Origin: Parachlamydiales bacterium
GTDB taxonomy: Bacteria > Chlamydiota > Chlamydiia > Chlamydiales > Simkaniaceae
Assembly (NCBI GenBank): GCA_030641465.1
Contig: DAOWHK010000142.1
Location: 1 to 8,210, forward strand
DNA: 8,210 nucleotides
Reading direction: 5' to 3'
Made by a program: the position numbers and the translations under genes. The notes below the pieces were generated by a model. That model saw nothing but the letters and a program-made list of their open reading frames with translations, ran no database searches and was not told where the DNA came from. This document shows positions 1-7,191 of the stretch, in pieces (position 1 is the first letter of the stretch; the number at the start of each line of letters is the position of its first letter).

Positions 1-2236
1 AGCTTGGAAGAGAGGAAAACGCATTAATAAACTCCATCATTTTCGCAATCGCAGTATTAAACTGCATAGCTTCAATATCTTTTTCCACACCTGCTACGAG
101 CTTAGCCCCAAGTTTTAACGCGTGGTTTGATGAGTCCTCTGAAACTTTTTCAGAAGTGACAAGATCATAAAATCTACATAAAAATCGATAACATCCCGCT
201 GCAGCATCTGTATTCCAAAGTTTTTCTTTATCAAACGGGGCCATAAACATCTCATAGAGTCTAAGGCTGTCAGATCCATATTCTTCAACCATCTCATCTG
301 GAGAGACTCCATTTAGCTTAGATTTCGACATTTTTTCGACTAACACCTCAAGTTCCTTTTTTCCTTTAGGATCATAAAGTTTATCTCCATCCCGTTTTAC
401 CTCATCAGGAAGGACGTATCCACCATTTGGAATCTTGTAGGATTTTGCTGTAACCAAACCTTGATTTCGCAAAGTTTTAAAAGGCTCCTCAGTAGAGACT
501 AAGCCAAGATCATATAAAACCTTATGCCAAAACCTAGCGTACAGAAGATGGAGCGTTGCGTGCTCAACACCCCCCACATACATATCTACTGGCATCCAGT
601 ATTTTTCCGCCTCAGCGCTCCAAGCCTCTAAGGCGTTATGTGGATCACAAAAACGAAGATAATACCAGCACGATCCTGCCCATTGGGGCATAGTATTTGT
701 TTCCCGAAGAGCCTTTTTCCCCGTCTTGGGATCTTCAATTTCTACCCACTCTTTCACTTTAGAAAGAGGGCTTTTCCCATCGCCTGTCGGGTGAAAGTCG
801 GAAATTTGCGGAGGAATTAATGGAAGCTCATCAAGCTCTAAAACTCTTTTTGATCCATCTTCAAAGTGCAAAATAGGAAATGGCTCACCCCAATAACGTT
901 GACGAGAAAAAAGCCAATCACGCAGCTTATAAGTAATGTATTTTTCCCCATTTCCCGTCTGCAAAAGCCACTCAATTACAGCCTTTTTTGCATCCTGTGT
1001 TTCTAAATCATTGATGTTAAGTAAAGGAGATTCAGAGTTGATACACTTCCCGCCTTTTGTCCAACATCTTTTTCCATCAACGATTTCTAAACGAAACTCT
1101 CCTCTTGAAATGCCTTCAGGGATACTGTCTCCATGCTTATCTAAATCGGGATTATATGTAGGATTAATTGGTAAATTAAATTCTTTTGCAAAAGCAAAGT
1201 CTCTTTCATCTCCGCCTGGGACTGCCATAATTGCACCCGTGCCATAGCTCATGAGTACATAATCTGAAATCCAAATAGGAAGAAGTTTTTGATTCACAGG
1301 ATTGATTGCATAGGCCCCAGTAAATGCGCCTGTTTTTTCTTTATTAAGATCTGTACGCTCTAAATCACTTTTTGCTGCTGCAAATTTTTGATAGGCAATA
1401 ACTTCTTGCTTTTGCTGCTCTGTTGTAATTTTAGATATTAAAGAATGCTCAGGAGATAATACAAGATAAGTTGCGCCAAAAAGGGTGTCCGGCCTTGTCG
1501 TAAATATGACAATTGGACGACTACCTTCTTTTTCCATAAACGTTATTTTCGCACCCTCGCTGCGGCCAATCCAATTTCTTTGCAAACGTTTTAGGTAATC
1601 AGGCCAGTCAAGAGCTTCGAGGCCATCTAACAGACTCTCAGCATAGCTCGTAATTTTTAACACCCATTGACGAAGAGGTCGCTTTTCAACCGGAAAACCA
1701 CCCTCTTTAGAGCGCCCAGCTTCTACCTCTTCATTAGCAAGAACAGTACCAAGTTCTTTGCAGTAATTAACATTAATCTCAGCCTCATAAGCGAGTCCCT
1801 TTTCATACAGCTTTGTAAAAAGCCACTGCGTCCACTTGTAATATTTTGGATCGCTCGTCATAATCTCGCGAGTCCAATCATAACTAAAACCAATCGATTC
1901 AAGCTGTTTTCTATAAGTGTTTACATTTTTTTCAGTCGTAATGCGAGGATGAGTGCCCGTGCGCACGGCATACTGCTCTGCAGGAAGCCCAAAACTATCC
2001 CAACCCATAGGATGAAGTACATTAAACCCCTTTTGCCGCTTATAACGAGCGAGAATATCTGTCGCAGTATATCCAGTAACATGACCAACATGCAGCCCAG
2101 CACCTGAAGGATATGGAAACATATCAAGGATGTAATATTTCGGTTTTGAAGTGTCAATATCCGCCTTAAAAAGCCCCCTCTCCTTCCAAATTTTTTGCCA
2201 TTTTTTCTCTATCACTTTGTGGTCGTAATTATGCAT
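1..2236 (-). CDS. leuS: Leucyl-tRNA synthetase, C-terminus cut by window edge
   Basis: Class I aminoacyl-tRNA synthetase that charges tRNA-Leu in the cytoplasm. I translated the minus strand from the ATG at 2236-2234, and it stays open for 745 codons to the window edge. The ATP-binding HIGH motif appears as HVGH (residues 49-52), following FPYPSGAGL. The CP1 editing domain shows the threonine-rich TTRPDT (246-251) and GTGAIMAVPGGDERD, whose Asp343 lies where the E. coli editing aspartate is expected. The late catalytic motif KMSKS is at 635-639. The first zinc-knuckle region (VNYCKELGTVLANEEV) keeps only one Cys, as in many bacterial LeuRS. Bacterial LeuRS are usually about 800-880 residues, so roughly 60-130 C-terminal residues (end of the anticodon-binding domain and the C-terminal domain) lie outside. 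A TAGGAT element just upstream is a plausible ribosome binding site. It is transcribed divergently from the next gene. Oddity: Gly-Gly replaces the common Ala-His before the editing Asp. Confidence 0.97.
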   Translation of the reverse strand, partial: MHNYDHKVIEKKWQKIWKERGLFKADIDTSKPKYYILDMFPYPSGAGLHVGHVTGYTATDILARYKRQKGFNVLHPMGWDSFGLPAEQYAVRTGTHPRITTEKNVNTYRKQLESIGFSYDWTREIMTSDPKYYKWTQWLFTKLYEKGLAYEAEINVNYCKELGTVLANEEVEAGRSKEGGFPVEKRPLRQWVLKITSYAESLLDGLEALDWPDYLKRLQRNWIGRSEGAKITFMEKEGSRPIVIFTTRPDTLFGATYLVLSPEHSLISKITTEQQKQEVIAYQKFAAAKSDLERTDLNKEKTGAFTGAYAINPVNQKLLPIWISDYVLMSYGTGAIMAVPGGDERDFAFAKEFNLPINPTYNPDLDKHGDSIPEGISRGEFRLEIVDGKRCWTKGGKCINSESPLLNINDLETQDAKKAVIEWLLQTGNGEKYITYKLRDWLFSRQRYWGEPFPILHFEDGSKRVLELDELPLIPPQISDFHPTGDGKSPLSKVKEWVEIEDPKTGKKALRETNTMPQWAGSCWYYLRFCDPHNALEAWSAEAEKYWMPVDMYVGGVEHATLHLLYARFWHKVLYDLGLVSTEEPFKTLRNQGLVTAKSYKIPNGGYVLPDEVKRDGDKLYDPKGKKELEVLVEKMSKSKLNGVSPDEMVEEYGSDSLRLYEMFMAPFDKEKLWNTDAAAGCYRFLCRFYDLVTSEKVSEDSSNHALKLGAKLVAGVEKDIEAMQFNTAIAKMMEFINAFSSLPS

Positions 2237-2342
2237 ATATCCTACCCATTTATCTTTTGAATCATGATTTTATCAAATCTTTTAATTTTTTTAAATGTCT
2301 TTCCTCATAACAGTAATTAACGCATTTAAAAACCAGTACTCC

Positions 2343-2371
2343 TTGCAATATATTAAAGAGAAACTTATGAT
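2343..2371 (+). promoter_or_regulatory. Candidate sigma70-type promoter for the 2450 gene
   Basis: TTGCAA (2343-2348) and TATGAT (2366-2371) are separated by exactly 17 bases. They match the TTGACA and TATAAT consensus at four and five of six positions. Transcription would start near 2378 and leave a leader of about 72 nt before the ATG at 2450. The call rests on consensus match only. Confidence 0.45.
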
Positions 2372-2377
2372 TACTAT

Positions 2378-2425
2378 GCAGAAAGGAGTTGTTCTTCTTG
2401 CTTTTCAAAGAAGCCTCTGCTTTTT
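2378..2425 (+). promoter_or_regulatory. Possible structured 5' leader (stem-loop plus T-run)
   Basis: Directly after the predicted start site, GCAGA (2378-2382) can pair with TCTGC (2416-2420). Inside this, CTTCTT (2394-2399) pairs with AAGAAG (2408-2413) around an 8-nt loop. TTTTT follows at 2421-2425. A purine-rich AAAGGAG (2383-2389) lies unpaired in the outer loop. The shape recalls an attenuator, but the stems are short and AT-rich, and no matching leader peptide is convincing. Regulation is speculative. Confidence 0.2.
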
Positions 2426-2449
2426 AAATTAATACTTGGTAGGTTTTCT

Positions 2450-3895
2450 ATGTTAGAAGCTCAGTCTTATCGTAAAAATAAAATCAATCTTGCAGATTAC
2501 GATTATGAAAAAGACATTCGCAACAGACTTCTCATGGCAAATTTCTCTTCAAAGGACATCATCGTTTTAGAGGAAATTCTCTACAGTCCTTTGAAATTCC
2601 CTATTTCCCGTATTACAAATAGCTTAGGGTTTGATAAAGAAACCGTCGATCAAGTATTAGAACAACTTTTACAAACAGAGTTATTTTTCATTGATAATGA
2701 AGAAATCATTGTCAACAAGGAGATGCGTAAATATTTTGAAGCGCAGCTATTAAAATTCGAAGAGGACTTTAAACCTGGGATGGACTTTTTACAATCCTTG
2801 CTTAAAAAAGTGCCTATTCACGTTCTTCCAAGTTGGTACCCTATACCACGCACATCTAACAATATTTTTGAATCTCTCATAGAAAAATACCTACAAACAC
2901 CTCAAGTATTTCAAAGATATTTAAGTGAACTTAATTTTACAGATCCCGCATTCGACGGTATCATCAATGATGTTTTAAAGGACCCTAACTATCAGGTGTC
3001 TTCAAAAACAATTATGGAGAAATATTCTCTCGATCAAACGAAGTTTGAGGAGTACATGCTCTATTTAGAATTTAATTTTGTCTGCTGTCTTGTCTATAAA
3101 AAACAAGGAGATGAGTGGAGTGAAAATGTAACACTTTTCCAAGAGTGGCGCGATTATTTAAGCTTTCTAAATGATACCGAACCAAAAGAAATCGAAACTC
3201 ATTCAAAAATCAAACGAAAACGCCCCCATGACTTCTCTTTCATTCAGGATATGACAGCCCTCATAAACCTAACTAAGGAAAATTGCATTTACCTTATTAT
3301 CAATGATGAAGAGCAGTGGATTCCTGAAAAAGAAACAACACCCCTCATCGCAAAAGCCTGCGGCGAGTTTGATCTTGAATCAGAAGAAGGCTTGGCTCAT
3401 TTTAACCAGTACATCTCCTCTATTATCAAAAAACTTCTCTTTTTAAATTTAGCAGAAATTTCAAAGAGACAGATAAAGGCTCTAAAAGGCGCGAAAGAGT
3501 GGCTCTCCTTACCCCTGCAAGAACGCTCTATCACAACTTATAGAAGCACCCTTTCTCTTAACTCCTTTTCTGAATTTCCTCCCGAAATTTGTACTGAGCG
3601 CAATATTCATGAAATTGAAAACAGCATTAAACGAATCATCGGCTCTGGATGGGTCTATTTTGATAATTTTATGGAAGGCATTGTCGCTCCGATCAGCGAA
3701 AAAACAAAAATGATGTTAACCAAAACAGGAAAATACTGGAAATATTCGATTCCCGATTATTCAAAGGAAGAAAAAATGCTAATAAAACGCATTATCTTCG
3801 ACTTTCTATTTGAAGGCGGAATCATCGCAACAGGCACCCATCAAGGACGGGAATGTTTTTCTGTCACACCACTTGGCGAGTCCATGTTTGGCTAA
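2450..3895 (+). CDS. Multi-winged-helix protein, possibly XPB-helicase-associated type
   Basis: This 481-residue soluble protein has no signal peptide or membrane segment, and I do not recognise it firmly. Three parts look like winged helices. Residues about 35-95 hold a helix-turn-helix (FPISRITNSLGFDKETVDQV) followed by a short beta wing (ELFFIDNEEIIVNK). Residues about 170-225 show the same pattern (VSSKTIMEKYSLDQTKFEEY, then a wing around VCCLVYKKQGDEW). The C-terminal part (385-481) ends in GRECFSVTPLGESMFG, a typical winged-helix strand ending. The segment ALKGAKEWLSLPLQERS (343-359) resembles the repeated 'G..WL..P..ER' element of XPB/Ssl2 helicase-associated C-terminal proteins. A basic KIKRKR lies at 253-258. 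DNA binding is inferred, and no catalytic motif is visible. The ATG is preceded by GGTAGG, a modest ribosome binding site. It is divergent from leuS, with 75 bp before the next gene, so it may or may not be co-transcribed with that gene. Confidence 0.8.
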   Translation: MLEAQSYRKNKINLADYDYEKDIRNRLLMANFSSKDIIVLEEILYSPLKFPISRITNSLGFDKETVDQVLEQLLQTELFFIDNEEIIVNKEMRKYFEAQLLKFEEDFKPGMDFLQSLLKKVPIHVLPSWYPIPRTSNNIFESLIEKYLQTPQVFQRYLSELNFTDPAFDGIINDVLKDPNYQVSSKTIMEKYSLDQTKFEEYMLYLEFNFVCCLVYKKQGDEWSENVTLFQEWRDYLSFLNDTEPKEIETHSKIKRKRPHDFSFIQDMTALINLTKENCIYLIINDEEQWIPEKETTPLIAKACGEFDLESEEGLAHFNQYISSIIKKLLFLNLAEISKRQIKALKGAKEWLSLPLQERSITTYRSTLSLNSFSEFPPEICTERNIHEIENSIKRIIGSGWVYFDNFMEGIVAPISEKTKMMLTKTGKYWKYSIPDYSKEEKMLIKRIIFDFLFEGGIIATGTHQGRECFSVTPLGESMFG

Positions 3896-3970
3896 TCTAT
3901 AAAAAAAAATCTTTACATTTTCTTCATTTTATTCAAAACTTTTCTTTAATAATGGAAAAGGAGCCATAAA

Positions 3971-4888
3971 ATGAGTTCTCTTGAAACAGTTACAAATACA
4001 ATCTCAGGCGCTTACAATAATGTAGTAGAGGGATATCTGACCCTTGAGTCTGAATATGCAACTTATACCTATGAAGTATGTTCAAATTGGGCAGATTCCT
4101 ATCTTCCTGAAGTTACATTAAGAAATTCCATGCAAGGAATTGGCACAACCTGTAGAGATTTAGCCGAGCGTTTTTTAGAGTGCGAGACTGAATTTACAAA
4201 TCGCTTCTATGCAATATGTAGCGACATCTTTAGCCAAGTCACAAATTCCTCAATCCCTGGAGACATTTACACCTATTGCTCTAATGGAGCAGCAACGATC
4301 GCAACCTTTGCAAACAACATTTTTGCAATATTCCTGGGTATTCCTCAGCAAACTTTAGAAGCTCTAATCGCTACTGTAAATTGGACGCGAGCTGGAATTT
4401 CAATTTTAAGCGAAACAGCAACTAGTGGATATCTCAGCTGCAAGGAACTAGCACTCGAATTCTTTGCTATTGCATCCGATGCTTTTGAAGTTTACCGCCT
4501 GTTGCTTCCAACAGATACATTCAAAGCTGCTGTAAAAAGCTTTATAGGTTCCTATGCCATCTCAGTTATCCTCTCTTCTAATACAACTGTTGGACTCATT
4601 GAAGGGACATTTGGAGCAATTGCCTCTATAATTGATGCTGCAATTACTCCTTGTTTTAAATACATTTTTAACGATAGAGAGAATCTAAACAATCAACTTA
4701 CATGGTATGAGAATATTGGAAAAAATGTTGCAGTGATCTCTCTAACATCACTCACAACCTCTCTTGCTTTTGGTATCCAACTTAATATTGAAGTTGCCAT
4801 TTTAATTTCCATGTTTGCAACGGTGTTTTTTGATATCGAAACCGTCAATCTTGATCGAACAAACCCCTATATCATGGCAGGCTTATAA
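3971..4888 (+). CDS. Hypothetical protein with paired hydrophobic segments (Inc-like?)
   Basis: This 305-residue protein is not recognised by name. It has no N-terminal signal peptide; the first hundred residues are polar and rich in Glu, Thr, Tyr and Cys. Hydrophobic stretches occur at about 107-123, 191-225 and 252-287. The last is two segments (252-269 and 274-287) split by a tiny QLNIE hinge, and 191-225 is similarly bilobed. Closely paired membrane segments with a short hairpin are the hallmark of chlamydial inclusion-membrane (Inc) proteins, so host-vacuole membrane insertion after type III secretion is a reasonable inference, not a demonstration. Two regions look like diverged repeats: TCRDLAERFLE near 60 versus SCKELALEFFA near 156, and RFYAICSDIF (78) versus EFFAIASDAF (163). 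Seven cysteines are spread along it. AAAAGGAG, 7 bases before the ATG, is a strong ribosome binding site. F-box/LRR gene 1 starts 16 bases after the stop, suggesting an operon. Confidence 0.85.
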   Translation: MSSLETVTNTISGAYNNVVEGYLTLESEYATYTYEVCSNWADSYLPEVTLRNSMQGIGTTCRDLAERFLECETEFTNRFYAICSDIFSQVTNSSIPGDIYTYCSNGAATIATFANNIFAIFLGIPQQTLEALIATVNWTRAGISILSETATSGYLSCKELALEFFAIASDAFEVYRLLLPTDTFKAAVKSFIGSYAISVILSSNTTVGLIEGTFGAIASIIDAAITPCFKYIFNDRENLNNQLTWYENIGKNVAVISLTSLTTSLAFGIQLNIEVAILISMFATVFFDIETVNLDRTNPYIMAGL

Positions 4889-4904
4889 AAATAAGAAGGT
4901 ACCA

Positions 4905-5972
4905 ATGTCAACTCCCCCCCTACCTAATGAGCTTTGCTTGCAAATATTTAGCCATGGAATAGATCCAATGACGCTTGCGCCCACATGTAGGGCGCTTTAT
5001 CATCTCATCCCAGAAGTCTACAAGTCCATTCTATCTAAAATCCAAGAAAACCCAAAAGACTCCCATCGTTTTTTTGAAATACTTGCAGGTGATGCTCCAG
5101 ATCAAATAAAAATTAGGGAGATTTTTCTTAAAATTGCCAGCAAGCATCGAATCTACTTTCAAAAAGAATTCATCCATCCTGAGCTTCCACTCATATCCCA
5201 TAAAAGATTCGAAAGAATGATCCATGAAATTCGTTCCTACGAAAAACTACAAACTCTTTCACTCTTAAATGGCACCCCTTTTCACTATAAACATTTGGAT
5301 ACTCTAGAAATTTACGAAATGCCAGAAGAAATAAACGCACTTTCAAAGCTGCAAGATCTTAACCTGTCCTATAATTATCTAAGCACGCTTCCTATAGAAT
5401 TATTCTCATTAACTACCCTAAAAAAGCTCAACCTAACCCACAATCAACTCGCAATTCTTCCAGAGGAAATCAGTCAATTAAAAAAACTAAATGTTCTAAA
5501 CATCTCCCACAACCACCTCCAAACCCTTCCAAAAGGACTTTCTCTCTTCACGGAAGAAAATAGAGTCTTTATCCATGATAATCCTATCACTAGTTTACCT
5601 CGCTGCTTTTTAGACAGGGTCTTTCCCCACGTACTAGATCAATTAAGCTGTAGTCAGTCCATCTTTACATACCGCGTGCTCTCAAAGTCGAATAAACTTG
5701 CACTACATCTGGAGATCTGGCGCTTAGCAAAAGAGCCTTTATGTTACTCTCCATCCGATTGGGGAAACATCCACCTCCTTTCTGACTTACCTCGATTTGA
5801 AAGAGCAGTAGATAGTGTTTTGCATACCAAATGGAATGCTTTGACAGGATTTCAAAAAAATCAGGTATTTCAAAAAGTCCATCCTTACTGTTCCAATATC
5901 ACCTCTATGGATCAAGTATTCGATCATCCAAAATGGCTCGCAGTTTCCATGCAAGAAATTTTTACTATATGA
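4905..5972 (+). CDS. F-box/LRR protein 1, candidate ubiquitin-pathway effector
   Basis: This is a 355-residue protein. Residues about 5-45 form an F-box (LPNELCLQIFSHGIDPMTLA, then PTCRAL), the eukaryotic Skp1-binding motif. A helical linker follows (about 50-130). LRRs of the 23-residue 'LxxLxLxxNxLxxLP' type run at about 148-232: three clear units (NLSYNYLSTLP, NLTHNQLAILP, NISHNHLQTLP), a degenerate unit before them and a capping unit (DNPITSLP). A C-terminal domain of about 95 residues (262-355, with IWRLAKEPLCYSPSDWG) is shared with gene 2. In eukaryotes this layout is the substrate receptor of SCF ubiquitin ligases, so a secreted effector acting in the host is inferred. The start is set by AAGAAGG six bases before the ATG at 4905; an in-frame ATG at 4815 would overlap the upstream gene by 74 bases. 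A C7 tract lies at codons 4-6. There is no signal peptide, which fits type III or IV export. Confidence 0.9.
   Translation: MSTPPLPNELCLQIFSHGIDPMTLAPTCRALYHLIPEVYKSILSKIQENPKDSHRFFEILAGDAPDQIKIREIFLKIASKHRIYFQKEFIHPELPLISHKRFERMIHEIRSYEKLQTLSLLNGTPFHYKHLDTLEIYEMPEEINALSKLQDLNLSYNYLSTLPIELFSLTTLKKLNLTHNQLAILPEEISQLKKLNVLNISHNHLQTLPKGLSLFTEENRVFIHDNPITSLPRCFLDRVFPHVLDQLSCSQSIFTYRVLSKSNKLALHLEIWRLAKEPLCYSPSDWGNIHLLSDLPRFERAVDSVLHTKWNALTGFQKNQVFQKVHPYCSNITSMDQVFDHPKWLAVSMQEIFTI
4914..4920 (+). repeat. C7 homopolymer at the 5' end of F-box/LRR gene 1
   Basis: Seven consecutive C residues span codons 4-6 in otherwise AT-rich DNA. One added C would bring a TAA TGA double stop into frame within two codons after the tract, and one lost C would lead to a TAG about a dozen codons on. 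Either change abolishes the protein, so the tract could act as an on/off slippage site. The tract is at the short end for known phase-variable tracts. Confidence 0.5.
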
Positions 5973-6027
5973 ATAAAAGCTGATCCTTAGTTAAACTATT
6001 CGCACTTTAACAACACAAATTATTACA

Positions 6028-7191
6028 ATGACAATTTTAAATTTTCCAGATGAAGTTTTTTGGCAAATATTTAGCCATGGTTTTAACCCCAAAAACCTCG
6101 CACCTGTCTGCAAGCAATTTAATTCCGTAATCAATGATCTTGCTTATCCCTATTTTCTACGTGAAATCAAAAAAAAATCAATTGATGCTCATCGCTTTTC
6201 TGCTATTTTACAAAAAGAAAATCCAAATAGTGAGAAAATCAAACAAATATTCAAACAAATAACAACGCTCCATAGTCGCTTTTTTCAAGGACCTATGGCA
6301 AAAGATCTTCTATTACCTATTCACCCTGAACTTGAACTCTTATCCTTTCAAAGATTCAACGCAATCTTGAAAGACATTCGTTATATGGAAGAGCATAATT
6401 CCCTCGTTCAATTAGCCGGAGCATGCCACATGAAACACCAGCTAAATTATGAAGTTGAAATATTTCGAATCTTAACTCTTGAAGAAAAAAAGATATGGTT
6501 TCAAAACCCTCCTCCTGAAATCCATAGATTTTTTAAATTTGAGCTCAATAGTAAAGGTCTCTATCACCTTCCTAGGGAAATCGGAACATTTCATGCTCTT
6601 AAAACACTTGATTTAAGTAGAAATTTCCTAAGAGAATTGCCAGAGGAAATCTGCAAGCTAAATGCTCTTACAGAACTTGACTTAACCGGAAATCGCCTTA
6701 CGGATTTGCCTCAAGGAATCAATGAGCTCATAAACCTAACATCTCTTCATTTAGGAGGAAATCAACTCGCCGTTTTACCGAGTGGAATAAGTAGACTTGC
6801 AGCGCTTCAAAAGCTTTCGCTTTCAGGAAATCCTCTGCAAAGTTTTCCTGAGGAAGTTCTTACTTTGACAAACCTAAAATCACTCAATTTATCACATTCT
6901 CACTTTCCTGAATTACCATCCAATATCGGCAATTTATCTCTTTTAGAATATTTATCCCTTCAATTCTGCCATCTTTCAAGCTTACCTAAGAGTATCTTAT
7001 CCTTAAGACCTAGATCTATTAATCTTACGGGTACCAATATAAAAAGTTTGCCAAGAGAGTTTATTACTTCAAGGGGATTGATCAGAGCACTCGAAGGACT
7101 AAGTTGTAAAGAGTATCTAAGCGCATATCAACCCCTTCAAGAAACAAATAAAATTGCTGTGCAGGATAAAACTCTGGGAATTGGCAGGTAA
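6028..7191 (+). CDS. F-box/LRR protein 2, C-terminally truncated by a frameshift
   Basis: Paralogue of the preceding gene, 387 residues in the open frame. An F-box lies at about 4-46 (FPDEVFWQIFSHGFNPKNLA, PVCKQF). A helical linker matches gene 1 (AHRF.AIL; HPEL..LS..RF..I..IR). LRRs run at about 168-342, seven or eight units of 23 residues with clear cores such as DLSRNFLRELP, DLTGNRLTDLP, HLGGNQLAVLP and SLSGNPLQSFP. Gene 2 therefore has roughly twice the LRR array of gene 1. Both genes share 18 identical bases within the F-box (4940-4957 and 6063-6080). After NKIAVQ the reading departs from gene 1: the frame ends in DKTLGIGR and a stop, while the expected continuation is one base over. The inferred intact product would be about 459 residues. 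There is no recognisable ribosome binding site before the ATG, unlike gene 1, which suggests poor translation or decay. The same SCF-type effector role is inferred for the ancestor. Confidence 0.85.
   Translation: MTILNFPDEVFWQIFSHGFNPKNLAPVCKQFNSVINDLAYPYFLREIKKKSIDAHRFSAILQKENPNSEKIKQIFKQITTLHSRFFQGPMAKDLLLPIHPELELLSFQRFNAILKDIRYMEEHNSLVQLAGACHMKHQLNYEVEIFRILTLEEKKIWFQNPPPEIHRFFKFELNSKGLYHLPREIGTFHALKTLDLSRNFLRELPEEICKLNALTELDLTGNRLTDLPQGINELINLTSLHLGGNQLAVLPSGISRLAALQKLSLSGNPLQSFPEEVLTLTNLKSLNLSHSHFPELPSNIGNLSLLEYLSLQFCHLSSLPKSILSLRPRSINLTGTNIKSLPREFITSRGLIRALEGLSCKEYLSAYQPLQETNKIAVQDKTLGIGR

Noticed and set aside
115..2157. Several open frames of 60-146 codons on both strands within this region
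   Set aside because: They are all out of frame with, or antisense to, leuS, which is continuous here with all its family motifs. None resembles a protein.
2338..2389. ACTCCTT (2338-2344) and AAGGAGT (2383-2389) inverted repeat flanking the promoter
   Set aside because: Seven-base arms 38 bases apart in a 213-bp spacer are not far from chance. The right arm is a plain Shine-Dalgarno-like sequence.
2367..2432. 21-codon ATG frame that could be a leader peptide before the 2450 gene
   Set aside because: Its ATG lies inside the predicted -10 TATGAT, so it would not be transcribed from that promoter, and its composition suggests no attenuator peptide.
4815..4904. A longer N-terminus for F-box/LRR gene 1 starting at the ATG at 4815
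   Set aside because: It would overlap the preceding gene by 74 bases in another frame and has no ribosome binding site. The F-box begins right after the 4905 start, which does have one.
5031..5225. Minus-strand open frame inside F-box/LRR gene 1
   Set aside because: It is antisense to a well-supported coding region whose frame aligns with gene 2. It has no start signal or recognisable content.
5990..6011. GTTAAA/TTTAAC inverted repeat between the two F-box/LRR genes
   Set aside because: Six A/T-rich pairs with a 10-base loop and no T-run are too weak for a terminator or operator call.
6169..6177. A9 tract inside F-box/LRR gene 2 as a slippage switch
   Set aside because: Poly-A runs over Lys codons are common in DNA this AT-rich, and the frame is intact across it.
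7154..7191. Programmed +1 frameshifting in F-box/LRR gene 2
   Set aside because: No slippery codon-stop arrangement or stimulatory element is apparent. The stop is about 25 bases beyond the switch point, and gene 1 needs no shift. A simple insertion explains it.
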